A stretch of 64,000 nucleotides of DNA from Streptococcus castoreus DSM 17536 (GTDB lineage: Bacteria > Bacillota > Bacilli > Lactobacillales > Streptococcaceae), in NCBI RefSeq assembly GCF_000425025.1, contig NZ_AUKZ01000004.1:99011-163010 (forward strand), in the 5' to 3' direction. This document shows positions 51,533 to 60,630 of this stretch, piece after piece. Made by a program: the position numbers and the translations under genes. Under the pieces are notes generated by a model. That model searched no databases. It was not told the DNA's origin and saw only the letters and a list, made by a program, of their open reading frames with translations. Every line of letters begins with the position of its first letter. Within the stretch, counting starts at the first letter, position 1.

Positions 51533-51880
51533 TTAACGACGGATTTCTTTGATACGAGCAGCCTTACCTTGTAATGCACGCAAGTAATAAAGTTTAGCAC
51601 GGCGAACTTTACCGTAACGAACAACCTCAATCTTGTCAACACGTGGTGTGTGGATTGGGAAAGTACGTTCTACACCGATACCACCAGAGATTTTACGAAC
51701 TGTATACATTTCTGAAATCCCTTGACCTTTGCGCGAAATCACTACACCTTCAAAGATCTGGATACGCTCACGAGATCCTTCGACAACTTTTGCATGAACG
51801 CGAACAGTGTCACCAGGACGGAAGCTAGGAATATCAGAGCGAAGTTGACCTTCTGTCAAACTTTGAATTAATGGATTCAT
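51533..51880 (-). CDS. rplS: ribosomal protein L19
   Basis: 50S subunit protein at the 30S interface. Its 115 residues include the N-terminal segment [20 protein letters not shown], the [10 protein letters not shown] region, and the C-terminal signature [21 protein letters not shown]. Single-gene transcript with its own promoter, leader and terminator. Confidence 0.97.
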   Translation of the reverse strand: MNPLIQSLTEGQLRSDIPSFRPGDTVRVHAKVVEGSRERIQIFEGVVISRKGQGISEMYTVRKISGGIGVERTFPIHTPRVDKIEVVRYGKVRRAKLYYLRALQGKAARIKEIRR

Positions 51881-51894
51881 TTTTTTATTCTCCT

Positions 51895-51960
51895 ATCTTA
51901 CTAATCTTAAGTACCTGTCTTAGCGGATTAGCCGTAATGTCGTGTGTCCATCACACACGA
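51895..51960 (-). ncRNA. L19 leader (autoregulatory mRNA leader)
   Basis: The rplS leader starts with a hairpin TCGTGTGT...ACACACGA, then ACGGCTAATCCGCTAAGACAGG and continues to the ribosome-binding site. This resembles the Firmicute L19 leader motif, a likely feedback site for the protein. Confidence 0.7.
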
Positions 51961-51965
51961 ATTTT

Positions 51966-51994
51966 ATTCTACCAAAAAGCATACGTATTGTAAA
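51966..51994 (-). promoter_or_regulatory. rplS promoter
   Basis: TTTACA (51989-51994) and TAGAAT (51966-51971), 17 bases apart. The remaining 51995-52281 shows no gene. Confidence 0.75.
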
Positions 51995-52281
51995 GTTATT
52001 TTTTATTTTAAGCATGACAAACGCATGAAGAAAAATTTATCATGATTTTTCTGAAAAGGCGAATTATCTTCCGAAATTCAGAAAACTCTTTGCTTTTTTT
52101 CAGAAAGCATCGTTTTCTAGTTAAATTTCTAGGAAGAAAACTATTTTGGCAACTTTATATATTCATAATCAAATGAAAATTTAAACTTGCAATAGCTCTT
52201 TGCCGTTTTCATTATTTTTTCAATAAAAGATTTTCTTCGTGCGTTTGTCGTGTATTTTAAGCTTTACGACTTTCCCGATTG

Positions 52282-53517
52282 CTATTTATTACTAATTGCT
52301 TTTTGATGGCAATAAATGGACTGGTTACGACTTACCGTATAAGCGCTTGCTGAGACAATGAAATAAGCTAAAACATTTTCAGGACCAAATACCTCAATAC
52401 CTATAAAAATAGGCGCTAAAAATGTATTTGTAGCACTGCCAAAAACAGCTACATATCCTAATGCAGCAACCAAAAGCACAGGCAAGCCAAAGTAAGGGGC
52501 TAAAACAACTCCCAAACAAGCGCCTATTGAAAAGAGAGGGGTGACTTCTCCACCTTGAAAACCTGCTGATAATGTTACAATCGTAAACAGCCATTTTAAT
52601 AACCAATCATGACACATTATGGGTTGATTAGAAAAAACTGCATTGATAAGATTAGTCCCTAGCCCACTATATCTGCCGTAATAGCAAATCAAAAGGCTGG
52701 CTGACAAGAAAAAACTACTAAGAGCAATCCGATAGTAAGGATTGCTAAGCCCTTTACTAACAGCGATTTTCAACCTGTTGAGGGAATAGGCAAAGGCATT
52801 TCCTACCATTCCAAAAAGAATGCCTAGACAAATAAGTTTGGCAAAATGAATCGGGGTTATCACTAAAGATTCATTAATTAAAACAGTAAATTTTTCCAAA
52901 CCTAAAGTCTGCGAAGTCCAGGAGGAAATATAGGCTGCAAATAAGGAAGGGATGAGCGCTGAATAGCAGATTGTTCCTAAAAAAATGACTTCCAAAGAAA
53001 AGGCAACTGCCGCAACTGGTGTCTGAAAGAGTCCTGCAAAACCAGCTGCCATCCCCATTAATACAAGTTGGCGTGAAACTTTTTCAAATCTTCCAAAGTG
53101 CCTGCAATAATAAGAAACGGTTGCTCCAATTTGAACAGCAACACCTTCACGACCTGCACTAGCACCAAATAAATGCGTTAGCCAAGTTGACAACATAATC
53201 AGAGGAATCAACACAAGAGGAATCCTGTCTTTTTGACCAGATCCTACTTCAAAAATCAAGCCCATTCCTTGATATCCTTCTTTGCTAAACGTTTCATAAA
53301 GTAGGACAATCACAAGACCAATTAAAAAAAGAAATGGTAGCAAGTAAAGCAGATGTTGCTCTCTAAAAGTTGATACTATCAACAGACCTTTCCCAAAGAT
53401 AAAATCAATGGTACCAACAACCAGTCCAATAGGTAGTGCTAAAAAAACAAGTCCCAAATCTTGTTTGAAACGACACCTAGAAATAATTGGCATTAATTTA
53501 ATCATCCGTACCACCAT
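52282..53517 (-). CDS. ClC-type chloride channel/transporter
   Basis: Polytopic ClC family protein (411 residues, about 10-11 helices) that would carry chloride or fluoride, possibly in exchange for protons. The anion-pathway motif GREGVAVQIG (about 122-131) has the gating Glu, and GGEVTPLFSIGACLG supplies a second selectivity segment. The start overlaps the chorismate mutase gene by 20 bases with no good ribosome-binding site. An internal ATG at 53505 is an alternative. Confidence 0.88.
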   Translation of the reverse strand: MVVRMIKLMPIISRCRFKQDLGLVFLALPIGLVVGTIDFIFGKGLLIVSTFREQHLLYLLPFLFLIGLVIVLLYETFSKEGYQGMGLIFEVGSGQKDRIPLVLIPLIMLSTWLTHLFGASAGREGVAVQIGATVSYYCRHFGRFEKVSRQLVLMGMAAGFAGLFQTPVAAVAFSLEVIFLGTICYSALIPSLFAAYISSWTSQTLGLEKFTVLINESLVITPIHFAKLICLGILFGMVGNAFAYSLNRLKIAVSKGLSNPYYRIALSSFFLSASLLICYYGRYSGLGTNLINAVFSNQPIMCHDWLLKWLFTIVTLSAGFQGGEVTPLFSIGACLGVVLAPYFGLPVLLVAALGYVAVFGSATNTFLAPIFIGIEVFGPENVLAYFIVSASAYTVSRNQSIYCHQKAISNK

Positions 53518-53782
53518 CTACTAGCTGGTGTGATTGGTAATGTCTCGAAAGGGTCATTATTGTTTTAAATATTTCATGAATCGCTAATTCAAACGATGGT
53601 TCTTTGACCAGTTCAGAAACTTTTGTTAAGATTTGGTCCTCCCTAGCTTGATCAAGAACAGGCAAATGATTAGCTAGCTTATAAGCGGTGATCTGAGTAA
53701 CCAATTCCATACGTTTTTCCAATAAAGCAATCAATTCTTGATCTACATGATTGATCTGTTCTCGGATTTCTTCTAATGTCAT
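53498..53782 (-). CDS. chorismate mutase, AroQ class
   Basis: Converts chorismate to prephenate for Phe and Tyr synthesis. The 94-residue AroQ helical protein has IREQINHVDQELIALLEKRMELVTQITAYK at the N-terminus (Arg and Lys active-site pattern) and the conserved HEIFKTIMTLSRHYQ region. Paired with the ClC gene as in other pyogenic streptococci. Confidence 0.9.
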   Translation of the reverse strand: MTLEEIREQINHVDQELIALLEKRMELVTQITAYKLANHLPVLDQAREDQILTKVSELVKEPSFELAIHEIFKTIMTLSRHYQSHQLVDGGTDD

Positions 53783-53918
53783 CGCTTTCCCTTTCTTATT
53801 TTCTTCGATTATTTTTTTATTATAAGGAATTATTCTGTTGGTGACAAGGTTTGTTCTGATTATACTCTCAGCTTGGAAACGGAGACTGATTCATCTTTAG
53901 ATGACTAACCAAATAATC

Positions 53919-53948
53919 TAAAAATGCCAAGGAATTTATTTCCCTGAC
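53919..53948 (-). terminator. terminator after the flavodoxin
   Basis: GTCAGGGAA/TTCCTTGGC stem (two G-U) with an ATAAA loop, followed by ATTTTTAG on the minus strand. Confidence 0.65.
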
Positions 53949-53966
53949 ATCTCCCAATAAAAAGAT

Positions 53967-54416
53967 TTATAAGCTATCAACAGCCTGCGATAACTGTTCT
54001 GCAAAAGCTTCCAGATGTTCAATATCGTCCTCTTCTGCAGCTAAATCTACTTTGACTGCAGAAGCCCCTTCAGTTGCACCAGTCAAGGCAAACTGCTCTA
54101 CAAAGTCATCAACAGATTTACAGAAGTAATCATAGAAGGTATCACCAGAACCAACCACTCCATAGAGTTTCCCTGTTAAATCTAAACCTTGTAGATCCTC
54201 ATAAAAATCAACGATCTCATCTGGCAAATCACCATCACCATAAGTATAAGTTGCAACGATTGCAATATCAGCATCCTCAAATTCTGAAGCATCAACTGTC
54301 GTGCATTCGTCAATGTCAACATCATGACCTAATTCTTGCAATTTATTTGCCACAATTTCAGCGATTTCTTCAGTATTACCTGTCATGCTGGCATAAACGA
54401 TTTTTGCTAATGCCAT
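53967..54416 (-). CDS. flavodoxin
   Basis: FMN-binding electron carrier (149 residues). Phosphate loop IVYASMTGNTEEIA (about 6-19), the aromatic flavin loop ATYTYGDGDLPDE (about 55-67), and VVGSGDTFYDYFCKSVDDF (about 87-105). Acidic, as typical. Single gene with GGAGG ribosome-binding site. Confidence 0.94.
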   Translation of the reverse strand: MALAKIVYASMTGNTEEIAEIVANKLQELGHDVDIDECTTVDASEFEDADIAIVATYTYGDGDLPDEIVDFYEDLQGLDLTGKLYGVVGSGDTFYDYFCKSVDDFVEQFALTGATEGASAVKVDLAAEEDDIEHLEAFAEQLSQAVDSL

Positions 54417-54483
54417 AATTTCCTCCCAAAATTACTAAACTGATTTTATTTTAACACACTTTTTGGGGAAAAGCACCAATTCT

Positions 54484-55503
54484 TTAGAGATAAGCCCGGT
54501 AAGATTTTTCAAGATGGCTAAGAAGCTCTTCTTTTTCAGCAGAACTAGCAAAACTCGCTTGAATAGCATCTTGATTGTGTAAGAAAAAATCAGCTGCACT
54601 TGTCTTAAAATGTTTGATAAAAAGACGGTATTCTTGATTTAAATTAGTATCGGAAACTGTTCGGTTATCTGTGTTAATCGACACCTTAGCTCTTGCTGCT
54701 TTCATCTCTAGGTAAGGAAAATCCTCGAGAGACTTCGCTGCTTTGGTTTGTAAATTACTAGTCAAGCAAAGTTCTGCAGTCACACCATTTTCAATAAATT
54801 TGGTAAGTAAAGCTTTTTGACGATGGATAGCAGTCACATGTCCTAGGCGCTTTATTCCCAAATCAATAGCATCTGAGATATAGTTAGGGCAACCACATTC
54901 ACCAGCATGTAACGTAAAGGGAAGACCCAGAGCCTGGGTTTTACAAATAACAGATTCTAACACGCTAGGAGGAAAATCCAGCTCATTACCAGCAAAATCA
55001 AAGCCAACAAGCCCTTTTTGAGCTAGCGAAACAACATGTTCAAAAATCGCTTGACTTGTTTCTTGAGACGATTGGCGAATGCCACAAACAATCGCTTTAC
55101 CAATAACACCAAATTCTTCCTGACCTTTTTGAATTCCAGCCAAGACAGCTTCAACTACCTCTATGGCCGTCAGTCCTTGATCCATGGAAAGTTCTGGCGC
55201 AAAACGGATTTCAATATAAATAACCTGATCAGCTGCTGCTTGTTTCATCACATCATAAGCGGCAAGCTCTAAAGCTTCTGGAGTTTGCAATAACGGTCTA
55301 ATAAAGTCAAATGTTTTTAGATAGTCCATCAAAGATTCACAGGTTTCAGGTGCGGTTACCAGTGTCTTTAGGGTATCATCATCTTCAGGTAAACTTATCT
55401 GAGCCAAATCTGCTAATTGGCGAATCACCTCTAGAGAGAGAGAACCGTCAAGATGGCAATGCAATTCTACCTTAGCCATTTTTTCTACGTCTATCATTTC
55501 CAA
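54484..55503 (-). CDS. add: adenosine deaminase
   Basis: Deaminates adenosine to inosine in purine salvage. TIM-barrel amidohydrolase with the zinc motif ELHCHLDGS (His-x-His, about 13-21), FTLHAGEC (His and catalytic Glu nearby), GHVTAIH and [10 protein letters not shown] (Asp pair). The 339-residue form uses a TTG 7 bases after AAGGAG. ATG codons 6 and 24 bases further in are other possible starts. Confidence 0.92.
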   Translation of the reverse strand: MEMIDVEKMAKVELHCHLDGSLSLEVIRQLADLAQISLPEDDDTLKTLVTAPETCESLMDYLKTFDFIRPLLQTPEALELAAYDVMKQAAADQVIYIEIRFAPELSMDQGLTAIEVVEAVLAGIQKGQEEFGVIGKAIVCGIRQSSQETSQAIFEHVVSLAQKGLVGFDFAGNELDFPPSVLESVICKTQALGLPFTLHAGECGCPNYISDAIDLGIKRLGHVTAIHRQKALLTKFIENGVTAELCLTSNLQTKAAKSLEDFPYLEMKAARAKVSINTDNRTVSDTNLNQEYRLFIKHFKTSAADFFLHNQDAIQASFASSAEKEELLSHLEKSYRAYL

Positions 55504-55992
55504 GCCGTATCTCCTTGTAAAGATTTTTTTAATATCATATCAAAAATGAATGAAAAAGCAAGGGGTTTCAACGATATTTTTTACCTAAATATTTGTATTT
55601 TTAGATCTTTAAAAAAGCTGATAAATCAATCTTTTAACAAAGATCGCCTAAAACCGAATATTGTGATTAAAAAGCTGTTTACTAGCAAAATTTTGTGTCT
55701 TAACACTGTTTTTGATCTGTTTAAGCACATGAAAAACCGAACATGAGTGCTCTATAGCAAATTAGTTATTTCCTAATCCTTCAACCTATTTCAAAAAGAG
55801 ACACGAACACTACCAAAAGTCATTTGAACTAAGCTTACAAAGAAGGACTAAACTTATCAGCTTTACTAGCCCTCCCCAAAAAGCTAAATGTCTTGTTATT
55901 CTTCGCCTATTTACCACGGACCAAGATCTCCAGTTATCAGTTTTCTTCTTTCTTGGTTAGCCAACACTCTTAGAGAAAACATGCTCTCTTTA
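55504..55992. other. intergenic region without recognized gene
   Basis: AT-rich gap between divergently transcribed add and the acetyltransferase gene. I see only short open frames without ribosome-binding sites, and the add leader at the left end. Confidence 0.5.
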
Positions 55993-56001
55993 TGCTATAA
56001 T
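55993..56001 (+). promoter_or_regulatory. extended -10 promoter of the acetyltransferase operon
   Basis: TGCTATAAT, an extended -10 element, about 38 bases before the start codon. No good -35 is seen. Confidence 0.6.
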
Positions 56002-56038
56002 GGGAGAAATAAGATAATCTTTTTGGAGAGGTTCTGTG

Positions 56039-56467
56039 ATGTGGGTACTAAAAACATTTGATCAATTAACGACTGATGAACTCTTCCAGATTTATAAAGC
56101 GCGGGTAGCTGTTTTTGTGGTTGAACAAGCTTGTGCTTACCATGAGGTTGATAACTTTGATAAGGAGGCACTCCATCTGTTTTCGATGGGTAAAAATGAT
56201 ATTAAAGCCTATTGCCGCTTGATTCCTACTAAAGACCAAATCAAATTAGGGCGAGTTCTTGTCGCTCAAGATGCCCGACGAAATGGTCTAGCCCACGATT
56301 TAGTTGCTAAAGCGCTAGAACACGCTAAAGATCAATTCCCAAACTTGCCCATCTATGCACAAGCACAAGCCTATCTAGAACGATTCTATGCTTCGTTTGG
56401 CTTTAAGCCAATTTCTGATGTTTACTTAGAAGATGATATTCCTCATCTTGATATGATGAAAGATTAA
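56039..56467 (+). CDS. GNAT acetyltransferase, ElaA-like
   Basis: N-acetyltransferase fold (142 residues from ATG after TTTTGGAGAGG). ElaA-type N-terminus (LTTDELFQIYKARVAVFVVEQACAYHEVDNFD), acetyl-CoA loop RVLVAQDARRNGLAHDLVAKAL (Q/RxxGxG/A type). Substrate unknown. It lies 15 bases before the DHH gene, probably one operon. Confidence 0.85.
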   Translation: MWVLKTFDQLTTDELFQIYKARVAVFVVEQACAYHEVDNFDKEALHLFSMGKNDIKAYCRLIPTKDQIKLGRVLVAQDARRNGLAHDLVAKALEHAKDQFPNLPIYAQAQAYLERFYASFGFKPISDVYLEDDIPHLDMMKD

Positions 56468-56482
56468 GGACAATAACTAATA

Positions 56483-57424
56483 ATGATGACAACTTTTGAC
56501 ACGATTTTAAAAAAGATTAAAGCTTATGACACAATTATTATTCATCGCCATCAAAATCCAGATCCGGACGCCATTGGTAGCCAAGCTGGTTTAAAGGAGA
56601 TTATTTGCCAAAACTTTCCTGATAAGAAAGTGTTCTTGACAGGTTTTGATGAACCTAGTTTGGCATGGATTAGTCAAATGGATCAGGTGGGTGATGAGAC
56701 CTATGACGGTGCTTTAGTGATTGTCACAGATACTGCTAATCAGCCTAGAATTGATGATGACCGCTACACAAAGGGGCGTTTTCTCATTAAAATTGATCAT
56801 CATCCAAATGATGACTGCTATGGTGATCTTTATTATGTGGATACCAAAGCTTCTAGCGCTAGTGAAATCATTGCTGACTTTGCTTTTAGCCAAAACCTAA
56901 AACTGTCTGATAAGGCAGCTTGTCTCTTATACACTGGCATTGTTGGGGATACTGGACGATTTCTTTATTCTTCTACCAGTCGTAAGACACTTGCTATTGC
57001 CAGCCAGTTAAGAGCCTATCATTTTGATTTTGCAGCCATTTCAAGACAAATGGACTCATTTCCCTTTAAAATCGCAAAACTGCAAGGTTATGTTTTTGAT
57101 CACCTAATAGTCGATGATAGCGGAGCTGCTTCTATTCTACTTAGTCAAGAAACGTTACAGTCTTTCAATGTCTCTTTAGCGGAAAGTTCTGCTATCGTGT
57201 CGGCTCCTGGAAAAATTGATACAGTTCAGGCATGGGTCATTTTCATTGAACAAACGGATGGTAGCTATCGGGTACGCTTGCGTAGCAAAGAAAAGGTGAT
57301 TAACGAAATTGCCAAACGCCATGACGGTGGTGGGCATCCTCTTGCCAGCGGTGCTAATTCAGCTAGTTTAAAAGAAAATCACCAGATTTTCCAAGAATTA
57401 ATAACTGTTTGCCAAAAAATCTAA
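56483..57424 (+). CDS. DHH-family phosphoesterase (NrnA-like)
   Basis: A 313-residue DHH/DHHA1 protein like NrnA, which degrades nanoRNAs or pAp, or linear dinucleotides from c-di-AMP turnover. Motifs: [14 protein letters not shown] (about 22-35), [11 protein letters not shown], the DHH motif KIDHHPNDD (about 109-117), and the C-terminal DHHA1 signature [13 protein letters not shown] (about 279-291). Substrate choice within the family cannot be decided from sequence. Confidence 0.88.
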   Translation: MMTTFDTILKKIKAYDTIIIHRHQNPDPDAIGSQAGLKEIICQNFPDKKVFLTGFDEPSLAWISQMDQVGDETYDGALVIVTDTANQPRIDDDRYTKGRFLIKIDHHPNDDCYGDLYYVDTKASSASEIIADFAFSQNLKLSDKAACLLYTGIVGDTGRFLYSSTSRKTLAIASQLRAYHFDFAAISRQMDSFPFKIAKLQGYVFDHLIVDDSGAASILLSQETLQSFNVSLAESSAIVSAPGKIDTVQAWVIFIEQTDGSYRVRLRSKEKVINEIAKRHDGGGHPLASGANSASLKENHQIFQELITVCQKI

Positions 57425-57453
57425 CTTTTTTTCTGAATAATAATCAAAAAAAC

Positions 57454-57482
57454 TTGTCAAGTGGCACAAGTTTTGCTACACT
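57454..57482 (+). promoter_or_regulatory. rpmE2 promoter
   Basis: TTGTCA (57454-57459) and TACACT (57477-57482) with a 17-base spacer. Confidence 0.65.
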
Positions 57483-57537
57483 AGAGTGGTTAATAACTAT
57501 GATACAGGAAGTGTCATGGCAGAAAGGAATTTTTAAG

Positions 57538-57795
57538 ATGAGAAAAGACATTCATCCAGATTATCGCCCAGTTGTTTTCCTTGATACAACTACAGGTTAC
57601 CAGTTCCTTAGTGGCTCAACAAAGAGTTCTAAAGAAACCATTGAGTTTGAAGGCGAGACTTACCCGCTTATCCGTGTGGAAATTTCATCAGATTCACACC
57701 CATTCTACACAGGACGTCAAAAGTTCACGCAAGCAGATGGACGTGTGGACCGTTTCAACAAAAAATATGGTCTCAAAGACGAAAACGCAGCAAAA
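57538..57795 (+). CDS. rpmE2: ribosomal protein L31, type B
   Basis: L31 of the zinc-free class: [20 protein letters not shown] onward, with no CxxC motifs. From ATG 57538 (after AGAAAGGA) it has 86 residues, the normal length. The reading frame is open farther upstream, but that part overlaps the DHH gene and the promoter. The stop codon occupies 57796-57798. Confidence 0.95.
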
Positions 57796-57816
57796 TAACA
57801 AGCAAGGCATTATTAC

Positions 57817-57849
57817 TAAAAACCTTCCTCATTTGGGAAGGTTTTTTTG
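57817..57849 (+). terminator. terminator after rpmE2
   Basis: AACCTTCC...GGAAGGTT stem followed by TTTTT. Confidence 0.85.
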
Positions 57850-58003
57850 CTTGTTAAACCTCTCAAGAACTGTCAACAATCCTAAACACCAAAATTCCTA
57901 ATGTTTTTGCTGGAATCTCAACGCACTCTAGAAGTTTTTTATCGTTTTTGTCACTAAGAGCAATTACTTAGGTAAAAACTAACTATTTCTTAAATGACTC
58001 CTT

Positions 58004-58399
58004 TTAATCGTCTCCTCGGTGACAAATAAGAGCATTAATGTGATGAATATTCTCGCTTGCAAAACTTTTTAGATCAATCGCTTCTCCCAATAAATTAGCG
58101 TTAATAAAGGCAATCACCATCGGCATATTCATCCCTGCATAAAGGTCAAATTGGTGACCTTCCATCAAGAGACGACTAAGCACATTGCAAGGACTTCCTC
58201 CCATTAAATCAGCAAAGACAACAATATCTTCCAATCCTTCAATGGTTGCTAAGAATTTGTGACGAAAGTCTTCTAGACCCTCAGAAGGTAATAAAGAAAC
58301 CGTTCGTATGCTTTCTTGTGGTCCCATAATCATTTCGGTACTAGCTTTCAAAGCATCACAAAATGGACCATGACTGACTAATATTAATTGTTTTCCCAT
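58004..58399 (-). CDS. PTS mannose-family EIIA
   Basis: EIIA of a mannose/sorbose-family PTS (131 residues). The phosphorylated His10 lies in QLILVSHGPFCDAL, and VVFADLMGGSPCNVLSRLL is the family signature. The ATG overlaps the IID stop (TAATG). Last gene of the galactoside uptake operon. No sugar isomerase (agaS) or galM follows here, although S. pneumoniae has them next to its similar cluster. Confidence 0.92.
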   Translation of the reverse strand: MGKQLILVSHGPFCDALKASTEMIMGPQESIRTVSLLPSEGLEDFRHKFLATIEGLEDIVVFADLMGGSPCNVLSRLLMEGHQFDLYAGMNMPMVIAFINANLLGEAIDLKSFASENIHHINALICHRGDD

Positions 58400-59214
58400 T
58401 ATTTCATCCCCATAACAAAGTGACCAAAAGCAGAACAAGTGATCGCCAAAATGATAATAACTAAAATAGCTTTTGTAGAGGTCATGCCTTTACGACCAAG
58501 TAACCAGTAAACAAAGCCTGTAAATGCGGCTGGAACAAGGCGTGGAAAGATCATATTGAGTAGATTTTGTACATCTAATCCTGCTCCCATAGGAATTTTG
58601 AGGCTAACTTCAAAATTAATCATGCTGGCAATGAGAGCTCCTACCATAAAAACACCCATCACCGAAGCTGCATCCACTATTGCTGTTAAATGGTTACGCA
58701 TGGTTGTTACCAATTTTGTTCCTTGTTGATAGGCAATTTCTAGCTGCTTCCACCGGAAAATATTAATAACCCAAGCCACTGCCACCCAAATAAAAATGCC
58801 AAGAGGATTATTTTCTTTGGCTAAACCTGCTGCAAGTGACCCCATGATGGTTGGAACAAGAGAGGCAAATAAAGAATCTCCAATTGGTGCAAACGGTCCC
58901 ATAAGCCCCGTCTTGATCCCATTAACTGCGTCTTTAGAAGCTAAGCCTTCGTTTTCTTCAAGAGCAAGATCAATACCAGTAATAATGGTATGAAAGAAAT
59001 TTGATGTATTGAAGAATTGTGTGTGAGTTTTCATCATTTCTTTCAGTTCAGGGGTGCCATCTCCATACACTTTTCGCAGCTGTGGCAAAATGATATAGAG
59101 GTAACTGGAACCTTGCATTCGTTCGTAATTCCATCCCCATTGGAAAGTAAAAAGACTACGTTTATTGATTTGGTTAAAATCCTCTTTGGTTAATTTGTAG
59201 TTAGATTTCGTCAT
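58399..59214 (-). CDS. PTS mannose-family EIID
   Basis: Membrane subunit IID (271 residues from ATG 59214; the frame extends 14 codons upstream into IIC). Family features: KEDFNQINKRSLFTFQWGWNYERMQGSSY at the N-terminus, NTSNFFHTIITGIDLALEE, GLMGPFAPIGDSLFASL, and several C-terminal helices. It forms the sugar channel with IIC. Confidence 0.93.
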   Translation of the reverse strand: MTKSNYKLTKEDFNQINKRSLFTFQWGWNYERMQGSSYLYIILPQLRKVYGDGTPELKEMMKTHTQFFNTSNFFHTIITGIDLALEENEGLASKDAVNGIKTGLMGPFAPIGDSLFASLVPTIMGSLAAGLAKENNPLGIFIWVAVAWVINIFRWKQLEIAYQQGTKLVTTMRNHLTAIVDAASVMGVFMVGALIASMINFEVSLKIPMGAGLDVQNLLNMIFPRLVPAAFTGFVYWLLGRKGMTSTKAILVIIILAITCSAFGHFVMGMK

Positions 59215-60103
59215 CTTCAATTTCCCCACTTTCTGACACATCAGCTTTTGTTTCAACCAGAGTCATCTTCTGATTATTTTTATAATGAAGTGTTGCAAGA
59301 GCTGCACCAATAATAGCAATCCCAATCATTGGAAGTCCTTTGAAAGGTGCACCATTAAAGACTGTTGTTTTTAATTCAGATTCTCCAATAATGCTGGACA
59401 AGGTCCCCGCCACGGTTTGCAAATTAGTGTAAATAACGGTTAACATGGCAGTAATTCCAAAACCAAGGGCTAAATAATGAATATTACGTTTAACTGGCAA
59501 GTAATGAAGTAAAATGGCAAATCCTAAACCTGGTAACATCATACCAGCTAATTTTAAGCCATCTGCCAACCATTTAACGCTATCAACCCAATCAACCAAA
59601 CTTTGAACAGCACCTGCCCCAAAAGCAAGAGCAATGAAAACAGGAAGAGCACGAGATAAAGCCCATGGCAAAGCGCCCATGAGATAATTACGCTCAATTC
59701 CCTTATAATTGAAATTGTCGACATGACGATCAATACGATGGGCAAAGAATGTTGTTGAAAAACGACCAAGAATATCCGTATAAACTAGCAAAGCTGCTAC
59801 AGGTACCGCAATAGTAGAAACAGCCAGTTCCGCATTAATTCCTTGGGCAACTGAGAAAGCTGTTGCTAACACAGCACCTGATGTTGCATCAATACGAGAG
59901 GCGCCACCAAAGGTGCCAACACCAAGTACCATCAGTTGCAAACTCCCCCCGATTAAAAGACCAGTTTTTAAATCTCCCATGATAAGACCAGCAATAAAGC
60001 CTGCAAAAACTGGTGAACCAGCTGACGTATTAATGGTTAACTCATCCAGAATTTGATAAGCCGAATACAAGGTTAGAAGTAAAATTTGCCACCATTGAAT
60101 CAT
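59201..60103 (-). CDS. PTS mannose-family EIIC
   Basis: Polytopic IIC subunit (300 residues, about 8-9 helices) with SAGSPVFAGFIAGLIMGDLKTGLLIGGSLQLM typical of the family. The ATG at 60103 has GGAGGAAATC 4-13 bases upstream. A farther ATG is possible but contains that site. A cytoplasmic acidic tail ends SESGEIEDDEI. Confidence 0.92.
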   Translation of the reverse strand: MIQWWQILLLTLYSAYQILDELTINTSAGSPVFAGFIAGLIMGDLKTGLLIGGSLQLMVLGVGTFGGASRIDATSGAVLATAFSVAQGINAELAVSTIAVPVAALLVYTDILGRFSTTFFAHRIDRHVDNFNYKGIERNYLMGALPWALSRALPVFIALAFGAGAVQSLVDWVDSVKWLADGLKLAGMMLPGLGFAILLHYLPVKRNIHYLALGFGITAMLTVIYTNLQTVAGTLSSIIGESELKTTVFNGAPFKGLPMIGIAIIGAALATLHYKNNQKMTLVETKADVSESGEIEDDEI

Positions 60104-60144
60104 AATGATTTCCTCCAAAAATAAGTTAGTTAAGGTGTACAGAA

Positions 60145-60630
60145 TTATCTTACTTTATCCAATAAAGGCATAAAGTCTGTAGGCACATCGCCCGGCACCA
60201 TCTGTGCAATAAGATGAGTGCCTTTAGCATTAATTGCATCAAAGGCTTGAATATCCTCATCAACCACATTAATAGAACGAGTAACTGAACGGGTTTCTGG
60301 GGTCTGGGACATATTCCCCACATTTAATTCTGAAATAACTACCCCTTTTTCAAGTAACCCTAAGAATGTTTTTGGGCGTCTCGCCACAATTAATAAGCGT
60401 TGCGACTCATAACGACCTGCCAAGATATTGGCAGATGCCTTATCAATACTTAAAACAGATAATTTAATGCCCGCTGGAGTAGCTAATTTTAAGGCTGTTT
60501 TTTCCAAATCACTATTAACCACCTCATCATCAACAACCATGATGCGACTAATGTTTAATTTAGTCGTCCATAAGTTAGCTACCTGACCATGAATTAACCG
60601 ACCATCAATTCGTGTTGCTACAATTGTCAT
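60145..60630 (-). CDS. PTS mannose-family EIIB
   Basis: EIIB (161 residues). Phospho-acceptor His14 in TRIDGRLIHGQVANLW, and NISRIMVVDDEVVNSD follows. It overlaps the bgaC stop by 4 bases. With the IIA, IIC and IID genes it forms a complete transporter, probably for galactosyl disaccharides or N-acetylhexosamine products released by the adjacent GH35 enzyme. Confidence 0.94.
   Translation of the reverse strand: MTIVATRIDGRLIHGQVANLWTTKLNISRIMVVDDEVVNSDLEKTALKLATPAGIKLSVLSIDKASANILAGRYESQRLLIVARRPKTFLGLLEKGVVISELNVGNMSQTPETRSVTRSINVVDEDIQAFDAINAKGTHLIAQMVPGDVPTDFMPLLDKVR

Noticed and set aside
57409..57537. N-terminal extension of L31
   Set aside because: It overlaps the DHH gene end and the rpmE2 promoter. 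L31 type B begins at MRKDIHP.
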